NCBI GenBank assembly: GCA_032433765.1 | Contig: JAVIAB010000092.1 | Span: 35,089,534 to 35,153,533 of the forward strand | Length of the DNA stretch: 64,000 bases | From: Megaustenia siamemsis | Lineage: Eukaryota > Mollusca > Gastropoda > Stylommatophora > Ariophantidae | Direction of reading: 5' to 3' | Shown here: positions 21,679 to 32,848 of the stretch, piece after piece | How positions within the stretch are numbered: the first letter of the stretch is position 1 | Layout of the letters: each line of letters opens with the position of its first letter | Notes under the pieces: generated by a model | Database searches by the model: none | What the model saw: the letters and a program-made list of their open reading frames with translations, nothing else | Told to the model about the DNA's origin: nothing | Made by a program: the position numbers and the translations under genes

Positions 21679-22460
21679 TTTATTCTTTCTCTTTGGAGAA
21701 CCAACTAGTAAAATTTCTTCTTTCTCCTGGGAGAACCAACTAGTAAAATTTCTTCTTTCTCTTGGGTGAGCCAACAAGTAAAATTTCTTCTTTCTCTTGG
21801 GAGAACCAACAAGTAAAATTTCTTCTTTCTCCTGGGAGAACCAACTAGTAAATTTCTTCTTTCTCCTGGGAGAACCAACTAGTAAATTTCTTCTTTCTCT
21901 GGGTGAGCCAACAAGTAAATTTCTTCTTTCTCTTGGGAGAACCAACAAGTAAATTTTTCTTTTTCTCCTGGGAGAACCAACTAGTTAGATTTATTCTTTC
22001 TCTTGGGAGAACCAACTAGTTAGATTTATTCTTTCTCCTGGGAGAACCAACTAGTTAGATTTATTCTTTCTCTTGGGAGAACCAACTAGTTAGATTTATT
22101 CTTTCTCTTGGGAGAACCAACTAGTTAGATTTATTCTTTCTCTTGGGAGAACCAACTAGTTAGATTTATTCTTTCTCTTGGGAGAACCAACTAGTTAGAT
22201 TTATTCTTTCTCTTGGGAGAACCAACTAGTTAGATTTATTCTTTCTCTTGGGAGAACCAACTAGTTAGATTTATTCTTTCTCTTGAGAGAACCAACTAGT
22301 TAGATTTATTCTTTCTCTTGGGAGAACCAACTAGTTAGATTTATTCTTTCTCTTGGGAGAACCAACTAGTTAGATTTATTCTTTCTCTTGGGAGAACCAA
22401 CTAGTTAGATTTATTCTTTCTCTTGAGAGAACCAACTAATTGGGTTCCCTCTTTCTCCTG
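21679..22460. repeat. 35-bp minisatellite, about 22 copies
   Basis: The unit is agaaccaactagt followed by tagatttattctttctcttggg. The left third (to about 21960) is a variant with aaatttcttctttctc; the right two thirds are nearly uniform tagatttattctttctc units, so the array has two domains of different age. Each unit contains actagt. The minus frame 21613-21948 (LVGSPRERRN repeats) is a by-product. Confidence 0.95.
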
Positions 22461-22675
22461 AGAGAATTACTTTTCTCCTGTATTGCCACATAATTCGAGG
22501 GGTCTCAACACATTTCACAATTTGTTTTTGATATACACTATTTTGTTTTAAAATACTAGTCCATGATTTTTTGAGTGGGACTAGAAATTGATCAGTTTAA
22601 ATACCAGTGAAGCTATATTTCATAAAATAGCGACACTGAGAAAGAGATATCGACTAGAATAGGCATGTCAACCCA

Positions 22676-23125
22676 GACATTCAATAGACTTAGAAACATT
22701 TGGCGTTCATTTAGTTTCCACCTCAGCTCTAACATAGAATTTACAAGTCAAATGTACGAACCATGCCCCTAAACGCATCGGAAACGTGGGGATTGAACCA
22801 GAAAATAGTAAATCTAAAGAAGATTATAAACATTCGTTGGAATCAACACATTACGAATAAAGAAGTCTCCAGATAATCAGGCATTAATAACATCAATCAA
22901 GAAGTGAAAAGAAGACGCTGAAATGGCCAAGCATTTTTCTATGAATGGAACGAACTGGAATTAATATGGATACCACCTGGCAAAACGAAGCTAGAAGAGG
23001 CAGGCCGCTGGGAACAATGGGACGAACTAACTATCCACGATACATTTTAAGAGGTTGGTCAGTCCTGGCGAGAGCTGCCCATGATTGGGTGAAGATTTCT
23101 TATGGGTGCTCTATGCCCCGACTGG
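22676..23125 (+). mobile_element. degraded LINE C-terminal region
   Basis: Broken plus-strand reading: RLRNIWRSF, a VLST-like region, ASETWGLNQK, IINIRWNQHITNKEVS, then a W.PPGKTKLEEAGRW region and SWRELPMIG. The order (ETW, IRW...TN, PPGK, GRP, W..A) is the usual LINE C-terminal pattern, but it does not match families A-G closely. Many stops and frameshifts show age. Confidence 0.65.
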
Positions 23126-23254
23126 AGTTCAGAGGATTAAGAAGTAAAAGAAAAGAAAATTTGTTTTAAATTATAGAACCTTCTGGTGTTAAGGGATTTT
23201 TTTTTAAATGGGTGGGGGGGGGGTGTCTTTAAAGTTTCATTTACCTTATGACCA

Positions 23255-23695
23255 CACAAAGTCTGGTAGGAGAGAACAAACGTGAGTAAGAAAAACTCGA
23301 CAGTTTGGTAGGAGAGTACAAACGTGAGTAAGAAAAACTCGACAGTTTGGTAGGAGAGAACAAACGTGAGTAAGAAAAACTCGACAGTTTGGTAGGAGAG
23401 TACAAACGTGAGTAAGAAAAACTCGACAGTTTGGTAGGAGAGTACAAACGTGAGTAAGAAAAACTCGTTAGTTTAGTAGGACAGAACAAACTTGAGTAAG
23501 AAAAACTCGATAGTTCGGTAGGACAACAAACTCGAGTAAGAAAACTCGTTAACTCGGCAGGAGAGAAAAAAAACGTGAGTAAGAAAAACTCGTTAGTTTG
23601 GTAGGAGAGAAAAAAACTTGAGTAAGAAAAAAAAACTCGTTAGTTTGGTATGAGAGAACAAACTCGAGTAAGAAAAACTCGTTAGTCTGGTAAGA
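23255..23695. repeat. 42-bp minisatellite, about 10 copies
   Basis: The unit is cagtttggtaggagag, acaaacgtgagtaag and aaaaactcga, 42 bp in total. The left five copies are almost identical and the right copies diverge by A-run length and substitutions. 42 bp is 14 codons, which explains the minus-strand frame 23241-23489 (TKLSSFSYSRL repeats). Confidence 0.93.
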
Positions 23696-23825
23696 CTTTT
23701 CCTCAGAGTTAACAAACAACTGCATTGCAGTGAAGTTAAGATATATTAATGTCTAGGAAAGCAGCCCCAAACAATTGTCCTCTGAAGATGGATGCATTGG
23801 GTCTAAGTTCATTACACAGCGCAGT

Positions 23826-24085
23826 AAAAAAAAATGTAAAGTACCCCCGTCACGCCAAGTGGCGTATAGGGAATATGATGTTAGTGACCATAAATTTTAC
23901 AGATCTTCGGCTCATGATTTTTGGGGTAACGTGATCGGTATTACGCCGGTACCGCTTTACTTTCCCAGAAAAAAAATCCGGTACCCATTAAAGGTTGGGT
24001 GAACCGGAAGCCGTCGGTTGGGATAGAACCCTACCTCTTGTCCTTTGTAGTCCAGTTCATTAACCACTGAGCTACCGCTGCTCCC
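23826..24085 (-). mobile_element. SINE-1, minus strand, 13-bp TSD
   Basis: A complete copy. The gggag start is at 24085 and the 3' end near 23826 has a short A/T run. The box A region ctcagtggttaatgaactgg and box B gggttctatccc read on the minus strand. TSD tacacagcgcagt at 23813-23825 and 24086-24098, perfect. Confidence 0.95.
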
Positions 24086-24098
24086 TACACAGCGCAGT

Positions 24099-24820
24099 GC
24101 AATCTGCTAATGAAGCACAAGAAACTGTTAAATGTTATCTTCTCGCCGGTGTTTAAAAAGTAAAATAAGTACTATTTTTAAACAACAAACAATTATGCAA
24201 ACCTTGCAACAGAAACACATGATTTCCCTTCAGACCAGGAACACTCGTCCCATAACTATCAAACAAGTGCAGCAGAAATAAAGAGACAATGAGATTACGG
24301 ATATAAAAACCGCGCCAACTTGCCATCGGAGCGTCGCGTGTAAACATTGTAATGGCTGGACTTCTGCTAACGATCGAACTGATCTGATAACCACGAAAAT
24401 CACGTGCAATCTGATTGTTTGTGTGTTCTTAATAACGAGCCATGATTGATCAAGTGGACGTTGAAGGAGCGTATTGCGCCTGTCAGTACTGTCCTGTTTA
24501 CAACAGTAGGAGCTTGCTATGTAGATATTTATTTGCGAGTGTGAGTGAGATTTATTATCATTTAAAAAGTAAATTATTTGTTACATAAATTCCGATGTGC
24601 CTTTTGGTACTAATCTTTCTGTGTACTTAATACCGTTCGAGATTTTCCATAGTTGGAAAGGTCCTAGACTAGATAGTGAGTATTGTAAATGTAACATCTA
24701 CAGATGTATAGAGCAAATTGCAGCTTTGCAGAGCACAGTATTTGTTGCAAGCCTAATATATATATATATTTAAACTACAAGCAGAATTTTTAAAAAGAAC
24801 GATTTGACGAGAGAACGTGA

Positions 24821-24873
<53 letters not shown>

Positions 24874-25049
24874 GTGGGATTGGTCAGATAATGCGTACCA
24901 AAGAAGATAAATGTGACATTTTCAATGTAAATCTCATGGCTAGTATATGTTTATTCGACATTTAGGCCCATAATAAAAAATCTCCAACGCCGAACGTGCA
25001 CACCGGCAGCTTAGTGTATATCGATCCGACTAAACCATACAATTAAGAG

Positions 25050-25102
<53 letters not shown>

Positions 25103-27042
25103 AAGAGCATATACGAGGAAATGTGAACTAAAAAAACACCAAGAACTCATACCGTTTATTAAAACATAAAAAAACGATTGCTGGATGGCTATAAATGTTT
25201 TATTTCTTTGTGGACGCCATCAAGTCATTGCCAGTTGTTACACTAATATACTGACTGAATACAAGTGAGCCATCAATGTGTGGTATAGGAGATATAACGT
25301 GAGGATAGAACAAGTGCTAGAGCTGAGGCTTATCGATCCTGAGGAAGAGAGAGACTGAGAGAGAGAGAGAGAGTGAGAGAGAAAGAGTCTATGTTTGCTC
25401 CCATGATTAACACTATTCCAATAGATTATCAGCCACCAAACTTAGTGTCTCGATAGGACAATTAAAGAGAGTAAACTGGCACTCGTCACCTCAGCTCTAC
25501 ATGAGGAAACCTACAAATTGTTAGCAGTGTTGCTAGTAACATCTACATTCACATGACTGCGGGTCTTCTTGCCTCCGTTCTAATAGTAGGATGCCAGAAG
25601 CCAGTTTACGTCTCAGCATAACTATAATTCATAGACTAGGGACCTACAAAGATGAAATGACGTGACAGCTCACTTCTATAACATCTTTAGGATTGCTTTC
25701 CCACTTGAACTCTACTCACTATGCCAGGGCTGGACTATTTAGTATGTTACTAGGGCCACCGCGAAGAGGTGCAGTATGGTCTGGATAGTTCACCAATCCT
25801 GGAGCAAACCATCAGCTATGAGTCGCTGGCAGCATTCAGCTCTGTCGCTTAACGGCACCTTAGCTCCCAAAGCAAACACAAAACCCACTAGTTTATAAAT
25901 GATTACAAAGTTTGCACACCAAAAGAAAATGTACAAATATTTTACTATTAATATATATATATCAATCTATATAGTAACATAACAGAAAAAAAAAATATTC
26001 ACAGTCTAGAAGAGTCACTCCTGTCGCAAAATTGGCCCTTTCTTTACTTTTCATTATGGAGAAAATGATGGGTTTCCTCATAGTAAGCACTGAGTTGTTA
26101 GTATGGAGACATTGTTTCTCTCGTCGCTTTCCGTTCAGGCTTGTTTGAATCGCCAACCCAATTTAGACCCACCATTAGATTTACTTTCAATTAAAATATA
26201 TCAACAATAATGAACAATAGACAAAGACCACTGAGTAACAACGTTGCATGGAACTTCCACGGATTATGTTTATAGAAGAGTGCTAACACGAATATGACCT
26301 GTCAGTTCCCGTGAAATATGATCACCAAACTTAAACTGAAAACACTAATTCTATTATTAACCATTACATTTTTTTTGGGGGGCCATTTTGAAGACATTAA
26401 CATTAGTTTAAAAGAAAATGCACTTCAACGATGATAATTCATAATTATACCTCGTAGTACAACGAATATTTGCAAGTAAGAAAAATGTAGAACTGCTCCG
26501 CCCGCCTCCCCCCCCCCCCCCAATTTTTTTTCTTTAAAAAAAAATTATCAGAAACTAAATAAATTTGTAAAAATAAGTTATACTTTTTAAAAAAACGTAT
26601 ATGAATAGAATGAGTAGGAATTCCAAATACTGTATGATTCTGAGACGTGTATGAATACTGAGTCAAATACGTATTCCGAGTTATATAGTGTAGAGGTGTA
26701 CGGATACCGAGGTTCAAATGTACAACTTTAGAACCGAAGGAAAAAAAAACCAAATTAATATTGTTTTATATCCTAACAAGCAGGCATCAACTAAACAGTA
26801 AAGAGATGAAGAAAACACATGATTCATCGTAAAAGAAATTATGAAACATGGCTGCATTCCATCCTCATTAATATGTACCAGGAGAGCAACACAAGGAACA
26901 CACACATGAGGGCGTAAGCTGAAAACTTTAACCCCTTTCACTTACCATAGCAGGTGATGACATTACACAAATTTGATACACAGAAATTATAGTTTCTTTA
27001 TTACCAGCAAAGATAGTCTTATAGCACATTATGTCAAGTATA
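24099..27042. other. no gene; GA microsatellites and homopolymers
   Basis: Three GA/AG runs at about 24823-24870, 25052-25094 and 25345-25388 and a C-run at about 26506-26521. No supported frame; 26445-26753 minus is low-complexity. Confidence 0.55.
24823..24870. repeat. GA microsatellite
   Basis: About 24 tandem GA units. Two similar tracts follow at about 25052-25094 and 25345-25388, each ending in gagagaaagag. Confidence 0.95.
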
Positions 27043-27098
<56 letters not shown>

Positions 27099-27116
27099 CA
27101 TACATACACACACACA
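27043..27116. repeat. TA/TG/CA microsatellite
   Basis: A compound run: tgtgtg, about 22 TA units, then acatacatacac. Frames with runs of YIYIY on both strands arise only from it. Confidence 0.95.
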
Positions 27117-27179
27117 AGTAATAGGGAAATCTTTATACAGAGCTTCGCAGCATGAGGCAATCTGATCATCAGAAGTTGC

Positions 27180-27197
27180 CCCCCCCCCCCCCCCCCG
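27180..27197. repeat. poly-C tract
   Basis: Seventeen or so C in a row. Length may be imprecise in any assembly. Confidence 0.9.
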
Positions 27198-27449
27198 TCG
27201 AGCAAGTGATTCTGCCCCTTAGCTTCTTGACACTCTAGGGAAGGTGGGCCCCGCCTGGGTTATGACTCACAGGCGTCGGTCGATCTCCTGCTGCTTGAAC
27301 TCTAGGCTTACAATATGTGAGTATAGTTTTATTTATAGTTTTATTTATATATTTATATATAGTCAGACCAAACAAAAGAAGGATCATAATCGAACAAAAA
27401 GCACGCAAATAACCGCCGATATATTCATGTGAAACAGAGAAGAAACAAT

Positions 27450-27995
27450 CCACAAGTATGGATACCTAGGGTTACTCAAGAATAATAAAGGAGAATGCAC
27501 TGAAGACATAATTGAGAGATGGGCAATAGCTGTACGAAGATTGAGATGCAAATTAAAAAAAAAAAAAAACCTTTTGGCAAAACAAAAAAGCTGAGATTAT
27601 CCAAGGTCTGTCTTTTCTCCAATGCCAACATTCATGACTTCTAAAACCTGTTATTAACAAAAGAAAGCATCATTCACATAAAGATGCTACAGAAGAATGC
27701 CGACAACATGACGGAAAGAAATGAGAACCAACCCAGTGTTCTTAAGAAAACTAAATATAATGTGAGATCTGGCTTTTGAAATCAATTCAAGAGAAGGAAA
27801 TTAGCTTCATTTAGGCAAGCCAATATAGCGATAGCAGTAATGAAGTACAGTTCCCCAAAAGAGGAAAAGAGTGAGACCAAAAAAATTACATCGATGACCA
27901 ACTACAGACAGTTGCCGTCGAGGTAGACATCATGGCCATATAAAATATTCATACAGACAGGTCAAAGGGCAACGTCTAATATATAAATGAACAGG
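27450..27995 (+). mobile_element. very degraded LINE C-terminal region
   Basis: The plus-strand translation gives HKYGYLGLLKNNKGECTEDI, which parallels the FKYLGS..S.DG.C..EI thumb motif of LINEs. It is followed, after stops, by a RRKLASF piece and weak basic stretches. A call by pattern only; the family is undetermined. Confidence 0.5.
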
Positions 27996-28437
27996 CTACA
28001 TGAGAAGATTACAAAAGTAGAAACACACACATTGTACTATCTATTTCGGGTGTCTACCTGCTGTTTTGTTTTCTCGGAGAGAGTTACTAATCAGGGTTGC
28101 ATGTTCAATGGCGTCGCCACGTAGTGGAGATGTTCTAGTTCTAATACAGCCTCCCCCCCCCCTTTCCCCATGTCATAAAAAAACAACGATTAATTCTACC
28201 AGAACTGAATCGATGTTTAAATGATAAACGATCAATATCATTATGTTTATCGCTCGTTCTTGTGCAATATTAATCACATAAGTGTTACAAGACAATATTT
28301 AAAATCAAACACAATTTTGATAAAACAACCTTTGACTTCCCGTCAAAAGAAAACGACAATATGAATATCTGAATAAAGAACGTCTTAAAATAGTAGTCGC
28401 ACCAAACAAGTACGCTAAATGAAGGATTCGATTAGAG
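27996..28437. other. no recognisable feature
   Basis: AT-rich with a C-run at about 28151-28161. Confidence 0.5.
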
Positions 28438-28450
28438 ACTTCTTCAAACG

Positions 28451-28708
28451 GGGAGCCGCGACAGCTCAGTGGTTAGTGAACTGGACTACAAAGGACAAGG
28501 GGTAGGGTTCGATCCCAACCAACGGCTTCCGGGTTCACCCGGCCTTAAATGGGTACCGGATTTCTTTTCTGGGAAAGTAAAGCAGCACGGGCGTAATACC
28601 GACCACATTACCCCAAAAATCATGTGCTGAAGGTCTGTAAAATATATGGTCACTAACACCATATTTCCCAATACGCCACTTGGCGTGACGGGGGTACTTT
28701 ACTTACTT
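28451..28708 (+). mobile_element. SINE-1, 258 bp, 13-bp TSD
   Basis: A full-length plus copy beginning gggagccgcgacagctcag and ending gtactttacttactt. Box A and box B are intact. Perfect TSD acttcttcaaacg at 28438-28450 and 28709-28721. This copy best defines both ends of SINE-1. Confidence 0.96.
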
Positions 28709-28813
28709 ACTTCTTCAAACGAATACACCCTAGCGAGTAGGGGAATAGACAGACAGACGGACGGATACACACTTGACGTTTTAAAACAAGCATTCCCTAG
28801 CAAGTATCGAATA

Positions 28814-29567
28814 TCATTATCATTGAGAGCCGTCTACACCACGAAGGTTGGCCACCATGGAGCGCCATTCCGCTCTTTCTTGCTTTGATGGTGCAGTTTG
28901 TCATATGTTGACTTGTCCATGTTAGTCTTGGTCTGTCTCTGCCTCTTTTACCTTTTATTTTCCCTTCCAAAATTACTTTTAGTAGGATGTGTCTTTTAAT
29001 ATGCCCCAAAAATCTCATTTGTCTTGTTTGAAAAATTTCTATTAGTTCTCTTTTCAATGTAATTTGTTTTAAGACGTCATCATTTGTTTTCTTTTTTTCT
29101 CATCCGAATCTTCCTATTCTTCTATAAATCCACATTTCAAAAGCTTCAATTGTGTGTTCTGTTTTCTTGTCTAATGCCCATGTTTCTGCCCCATGCAGGA
29201 ATGTTGAGTAGATGCAACATTTAGTTATTTTTAGTTTCAGTCCTGGTTTCATTTGTTTTGATATTAGTATATTTATCATGGCATTACAATAGCTCAGTGG
29301 TTAGTGAACTGGACTACAAAGGACAAAAGGTAGGGTTCGATTCCAACCAACGGCTTCCGATTCACCCGACCTTTAATGGATACCGGACTTTTTTCTAGGA
29401 AAGTAAAGCGGCACGGGCGTAATACCGACCACATTACCCCAAAAATCATGAGCTGAAGGTCTGTAAAATGTATGGTCACTAACACGATATTCCTTATACG
29501 CCACTTGGCGTGACGGGGGTACTTTACTTTTTACTTTACTTACAATAACTTTTAGCCATTCCTACTG
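28814..29567 (-). mobile_element. LINE-B fragment carrying a SINE-1 insertion
   Basis: A minus-strand LINE-B 3' end from the MAKSNF region (right) to the tail (left). It includes MRFLGHIKRH and GKIKGKRGRDRPRLTW. SINE-1 at 29292-29539 interrupts it, and LINE-B sequence resumes with cttttagccattcctac. Candidate imperfect TSD agtatcgaata / agtaccgaata at 28803-28813 and 29568-29578. Confidence 0.85.
29292..29539 (+). mobile_element. SINE-1 inserted in LINE-B, 8-bp TSD
   Basis: A plus-strand SINE-1 with a shortened head (starts gctcagtgg), full body and a gtactttacttttt end. TSD ttacaata at 29284-29291 and 29540-29547. It is younger than the LINE-B it splits. Confidence 0.92.
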
Positions 29568-29578
29568 AGTACCGAATA

Positions 29579-30392
29579 AGGAACGTGTGTGTGTAAACAA
29601 CACTCTCTACCAAGTATTCGATTAAGGACGATTTTTGCCTCTCTTTTTGGCAAAAGTTAACTACAAGTCGTGGAAACATGTAAATAGATATTTTCCCCTG
29701 TATTTATCCCCTCCCACATGAGTTTTTTTTTTTTTCCTTTTAAGTTAAATCAACATACATATTTACAAGTCTGTTGCGGTCCTCGGTTTATACACTGGAA
29801 AAAATTGCTTCAAAATGCTGCGGGACATCTGGTAAAAACAAGGACATAGGAAAACGAGTAAATTTTATCGTTTGTTTTGTCTGTGTTCCTGGAGAACATA
29901 TTTTCGGCCGCAACGTAGTAAAGTTTGTGCGCCGTCCTTCATTACTGTACAGCTGTAACTATACATTTTACTTACTTCCTTATGCTCTGGCACAAACATT
30001 AAATGAGACAAAGAAAAACAAATACGCGGAGAGAAGTCTGACAAACAAACAGGAGAGATAGGCAGAGAATGACAAACTAGCAATGACTGGTCTAAAAATA
30101 TAAACAGACTGGTCTAAAAATATAAACAAACAGAAAGTGTTTGCAGAATACTGCACGGCTACTCCATTAAAGCTTGAAATGCTGATGACAATGTTTTGTT
30201 ACGTCATGACATTAAGTTGATTAAATAACAGATTATTGCCTGTCCACTGGGATGTCTACAACACTATCTTTTTTTGTTATAAATTTGTTTAAATTGTGCA
30301 CATAGCAAGCCTCTTAACTCGAGCGATTCTCTGAGTGGTTGGAAACTATATATAGAGCTTTGTAACGGGGAGAAACGTGATCATCTCGATTG
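29579..30392. other. no recognisable feature
   Basis: AT-rich sequence. A direct pair of gactggtctaaaaatataaac at about 30088 and 30109 is a short local duplication. No gene. Confidence 0.5.
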
Positions 30393-30400
30393 AGCAAGTG

Positions 30401-30749
30401 AAGGTAAAGGTCAAGGTAAAGTACGAGACTTGAACCGGCGTCTTAGCACGCGAGTATATACCCATATGTGCTCGGCCGCCTATCCAGAAATGTTCGGAGA
30501 TTTCTGTATAGTGTAGCCTCAAGCATCGAAACTCAGATGCGAAGCGACATTCCTCACCTTCCCAGGATAATATACCCTGGTACCCATTTCTGCCAACGGC
30601 TGGGTCGACCGTGGGGGTATTTTTTTTTTTTTTTTTTTTCCAACCACGAGTACAATTCACACTGCTCCCAGCGGGAATCGAACACGGGTTGTCCGAACGT
30701 CGGTAGTCTAGTCGGGTGGTTTTCCCAACTAGGCTACCGAGGCCCCCAA
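30401..30749 (-). mobile_element. SINE-2, tRNA-derived, 8-bp TSD
   Basis: The minus-strand head ggcctcggtagcctagttgg (box A region) and cgtgttcgattcccgc (box B) lie at about 30745-30670. An internal poly-A/T run is at 30620-30641 and the body contains ccaacggctgggtcgacc. The 3' end carries repeats of aaggt-type sequence at the left. TSD agcaagtg at 30393-30400 and 30750-30757. Frames at 30346-30845 are incidental. Confidence 0.85.
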
Positions 30750-30757
30750 AGCAAGTG

Positions 30758-31315
30758 TTTCGATCCTACAGCTTCTTCCATACCTCTATCATTGTGCATG
30801 TCTCGCTCAACTGCCATGCTCAATGCAAGAAACAGAAGCAGATAAGAAGACGCATTTGTTCTAGACGTTACAAGACTGTCTAGAACACATACACTACACG
30901 CGTTACATTTAGTAACAAAGTTAAGGACAGAAGCAACAGAACGTTAACCAGCATAAACTTAAACTACATGCTCGTCAGTTCTAGGCTGTTATTATAAATA
31001 TGATGACATCTAACCCGCAATTTCTTTCAAATATTGTTTAGGTCGCCTACAAGAAGATAGCCATTGCAATGAAATGATGTACACTTTAACTAACAATTCT
31101 AACCGGCTCTTAAAGCTTTCAAGACCAGTAAAAAAAGGAAACACTTCTCTTCAAACTAGATCAATATGTGCTGCGAATGGGAGACACACTCATTTACTTC
31201 AATCTCAGCGACATTTTTTTTTTTAAAGACGATCCTAAGTTGTAATACACTTAGCAGACTTAACGTTTCATGGAACGATATATCGACAGAAAAAGAGAAG
31301 ATCCTAATTTGACGA
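30758..31315. other. no recognisable feature
   Basis: AT-rich spacer before the tandem arrays. Confidence 0.5.
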
Positions 31316-31317
31316 TT

Positions 31318-31768
31318 ATTAAGGTCCGGACGAGTGAGGATCAAGGTACGGACGAGAAAACATCAAGGTCTGGACGAGTGAGGATCAAGGTACGGACGAG
31401 TGAGGATCAAGGTACGGACGAGCCAACATCAAGGTCTGGACGAGTGAGGATCAAGGTACGGACGAGTGAGGATCAAGGTACGGACGAGTCAACATCAAGG
31501 TCAGGACGAGTGAGGATCAAAGTACGGACAAGCCAACATCAAGGTCTTGACGAGTGAGGATCAAAGTACGGACGAGCCAACATCAAGGTCAGGACGAGTG
31601 AGGATCAAGGTGAGGACGAGCCAACATCAAGGTCTTGACGAGTGAGGATCAAGGTACGGACGAGCCAACATCAAGGTCTGGACGAGTGAGGATCAAGTTC
31701 CGAACATGTAAGGACCAAAGTACGGACGAGTGAAGATCAAAGTACGGACGAGTGAGGATCAAGTCACG
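31318..31768. repeat. 22-bp minisatellite with 44/66-bp higher order, about 20 copies
   Basis: Units alternate between gaggatcaaggtacggacga and ccaacatcaaggtctggacg types, giving 44- and 66-bp super-units. A plus frame (31270-31557, SRSGRVRIKVRTSEDQG repeats) results from 66 being divisible by three. Confidence 0.93.
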
Positions 31769-31802
31769 TCGAGCGGGGAGCAAGAGTTGGAGGAAGCTAG
31801 GT

Positions 31803-32088
31803 ATCCCAAATGTGGAAACTCGTATGTGTTGGAACTCGTATGTGTTGGAGGTCGTACATGTTGGAAGTTGCTTGTGTTGAAAGTCGTATGTGCTGGAAGT
31901 CGCATGTGTTGGAAGTCCGTATGTGTTGGAAGCCGTATGTGTTGGAAGTCCGTATGTGTTGGAAGTCCGTATGTGTTGGAAGTCGCGCGTGTTGAAAGTC
32001 GTATGTGTTGGAGGTCGTATGTGTTTGGAGGTCGTATGTGTTGGAGGTCGGATATGTTGAAAGTTATACGTGTTGGAAGTCTCATGTG
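31803..32088. repeat. 16/17-bp minisatellite, about 17 copies
   Basis: The unit is cgtatgtgttggaagt with an optional extra c. It directly follows the 22-bp array. Frames on both strands (31649-32110 minus, 31730-32125 plus) are periodic and not genes. Confidence 0.92.
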
Positions 32089-32217
32089 TCAGACTGAAAG
32101 ACGCAGACAACGCATTTGGCTGTAAACCATGACACGACCTGCCAACCGCTCACCATTAGCATTCTTTTCGTTTAGGAGCGGACACCGTCGAATTTTTACT
32201 TATCTACCTTCTTTTAT

Positions 32218-32325
32218 CTTCTTCTTCATTCCTTTTTCGTCTGCTTTTCAGCATGTATGAGATATAGTTTGCGGCTTTTTTGCTTTTATGTTGTTCTGTG
32301 CCCTAGCATTTCTAATATTGGCCAG
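32218..32325 (-). mobile_element. LINE-C 3' terminal scrap
   Basis: About 105 bp matching the last part of LINE-C (ttcagc...gagatatagtttgc, tttctaatattgg). No clear TSD. Confidence 0.75.
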
Positions 32326-32836
32326 GAACACAATTATACGGGTTCTATTAACAATGATGCCGCGGTGGGTGACACATGAAATAAAACCCGTATTTCTTCA
32401 TTATCTATGTGACACTTGTAACTCTGACATATTATTATTATTTTGTTTAGCAATAAATAAAACTTGCTAAAGTTGTGCTATGAGTGTCAAAACACCAGTC
32501 ATCAGCTACAGTCAGAGACAATGGTTTGAATGCTGTAACTGCGTAAAGCGGTCCCCGTAAACATCATCTACACAACAGGTATTAACAATTAGATCAAGAG
32601 ATGAACAAGTGAAATATCAGAAGGGAACAGAAAACTGTGAAATTTATACAAGAAACGACATTGCATATAAAAACTATACTTCAGGCAAACGAAAGATAGA
32701 TATATCAGATAAGCACAACTATATCATATCGTGCGTGGTCGTTGTAAACCTGGATTTAACGTGGAATAAAAAAAACACATAAAATTGTAAATAGCAGCTT
32801 TACTAATTGATGTATGTGTCATTGTCTTCTTTTTAG
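32326..32836. other. no recognisable feature
   Basis: AT-rich, no gene seen. Confidence 0.5.
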
Positions 32837-32848
32837 TAAAGCTGCCAT

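Noticed and set aside
21679..22460. CRISPR-like array
   Set aside because: Head-to-tail 35-bp units with no unique spacers; an ordinary minisatellite.
31649..32125. 153- and 131-codon frames on opposite strands
   Set aside because: Both are periodic translations of the 16/17- and 22-bp arrays.
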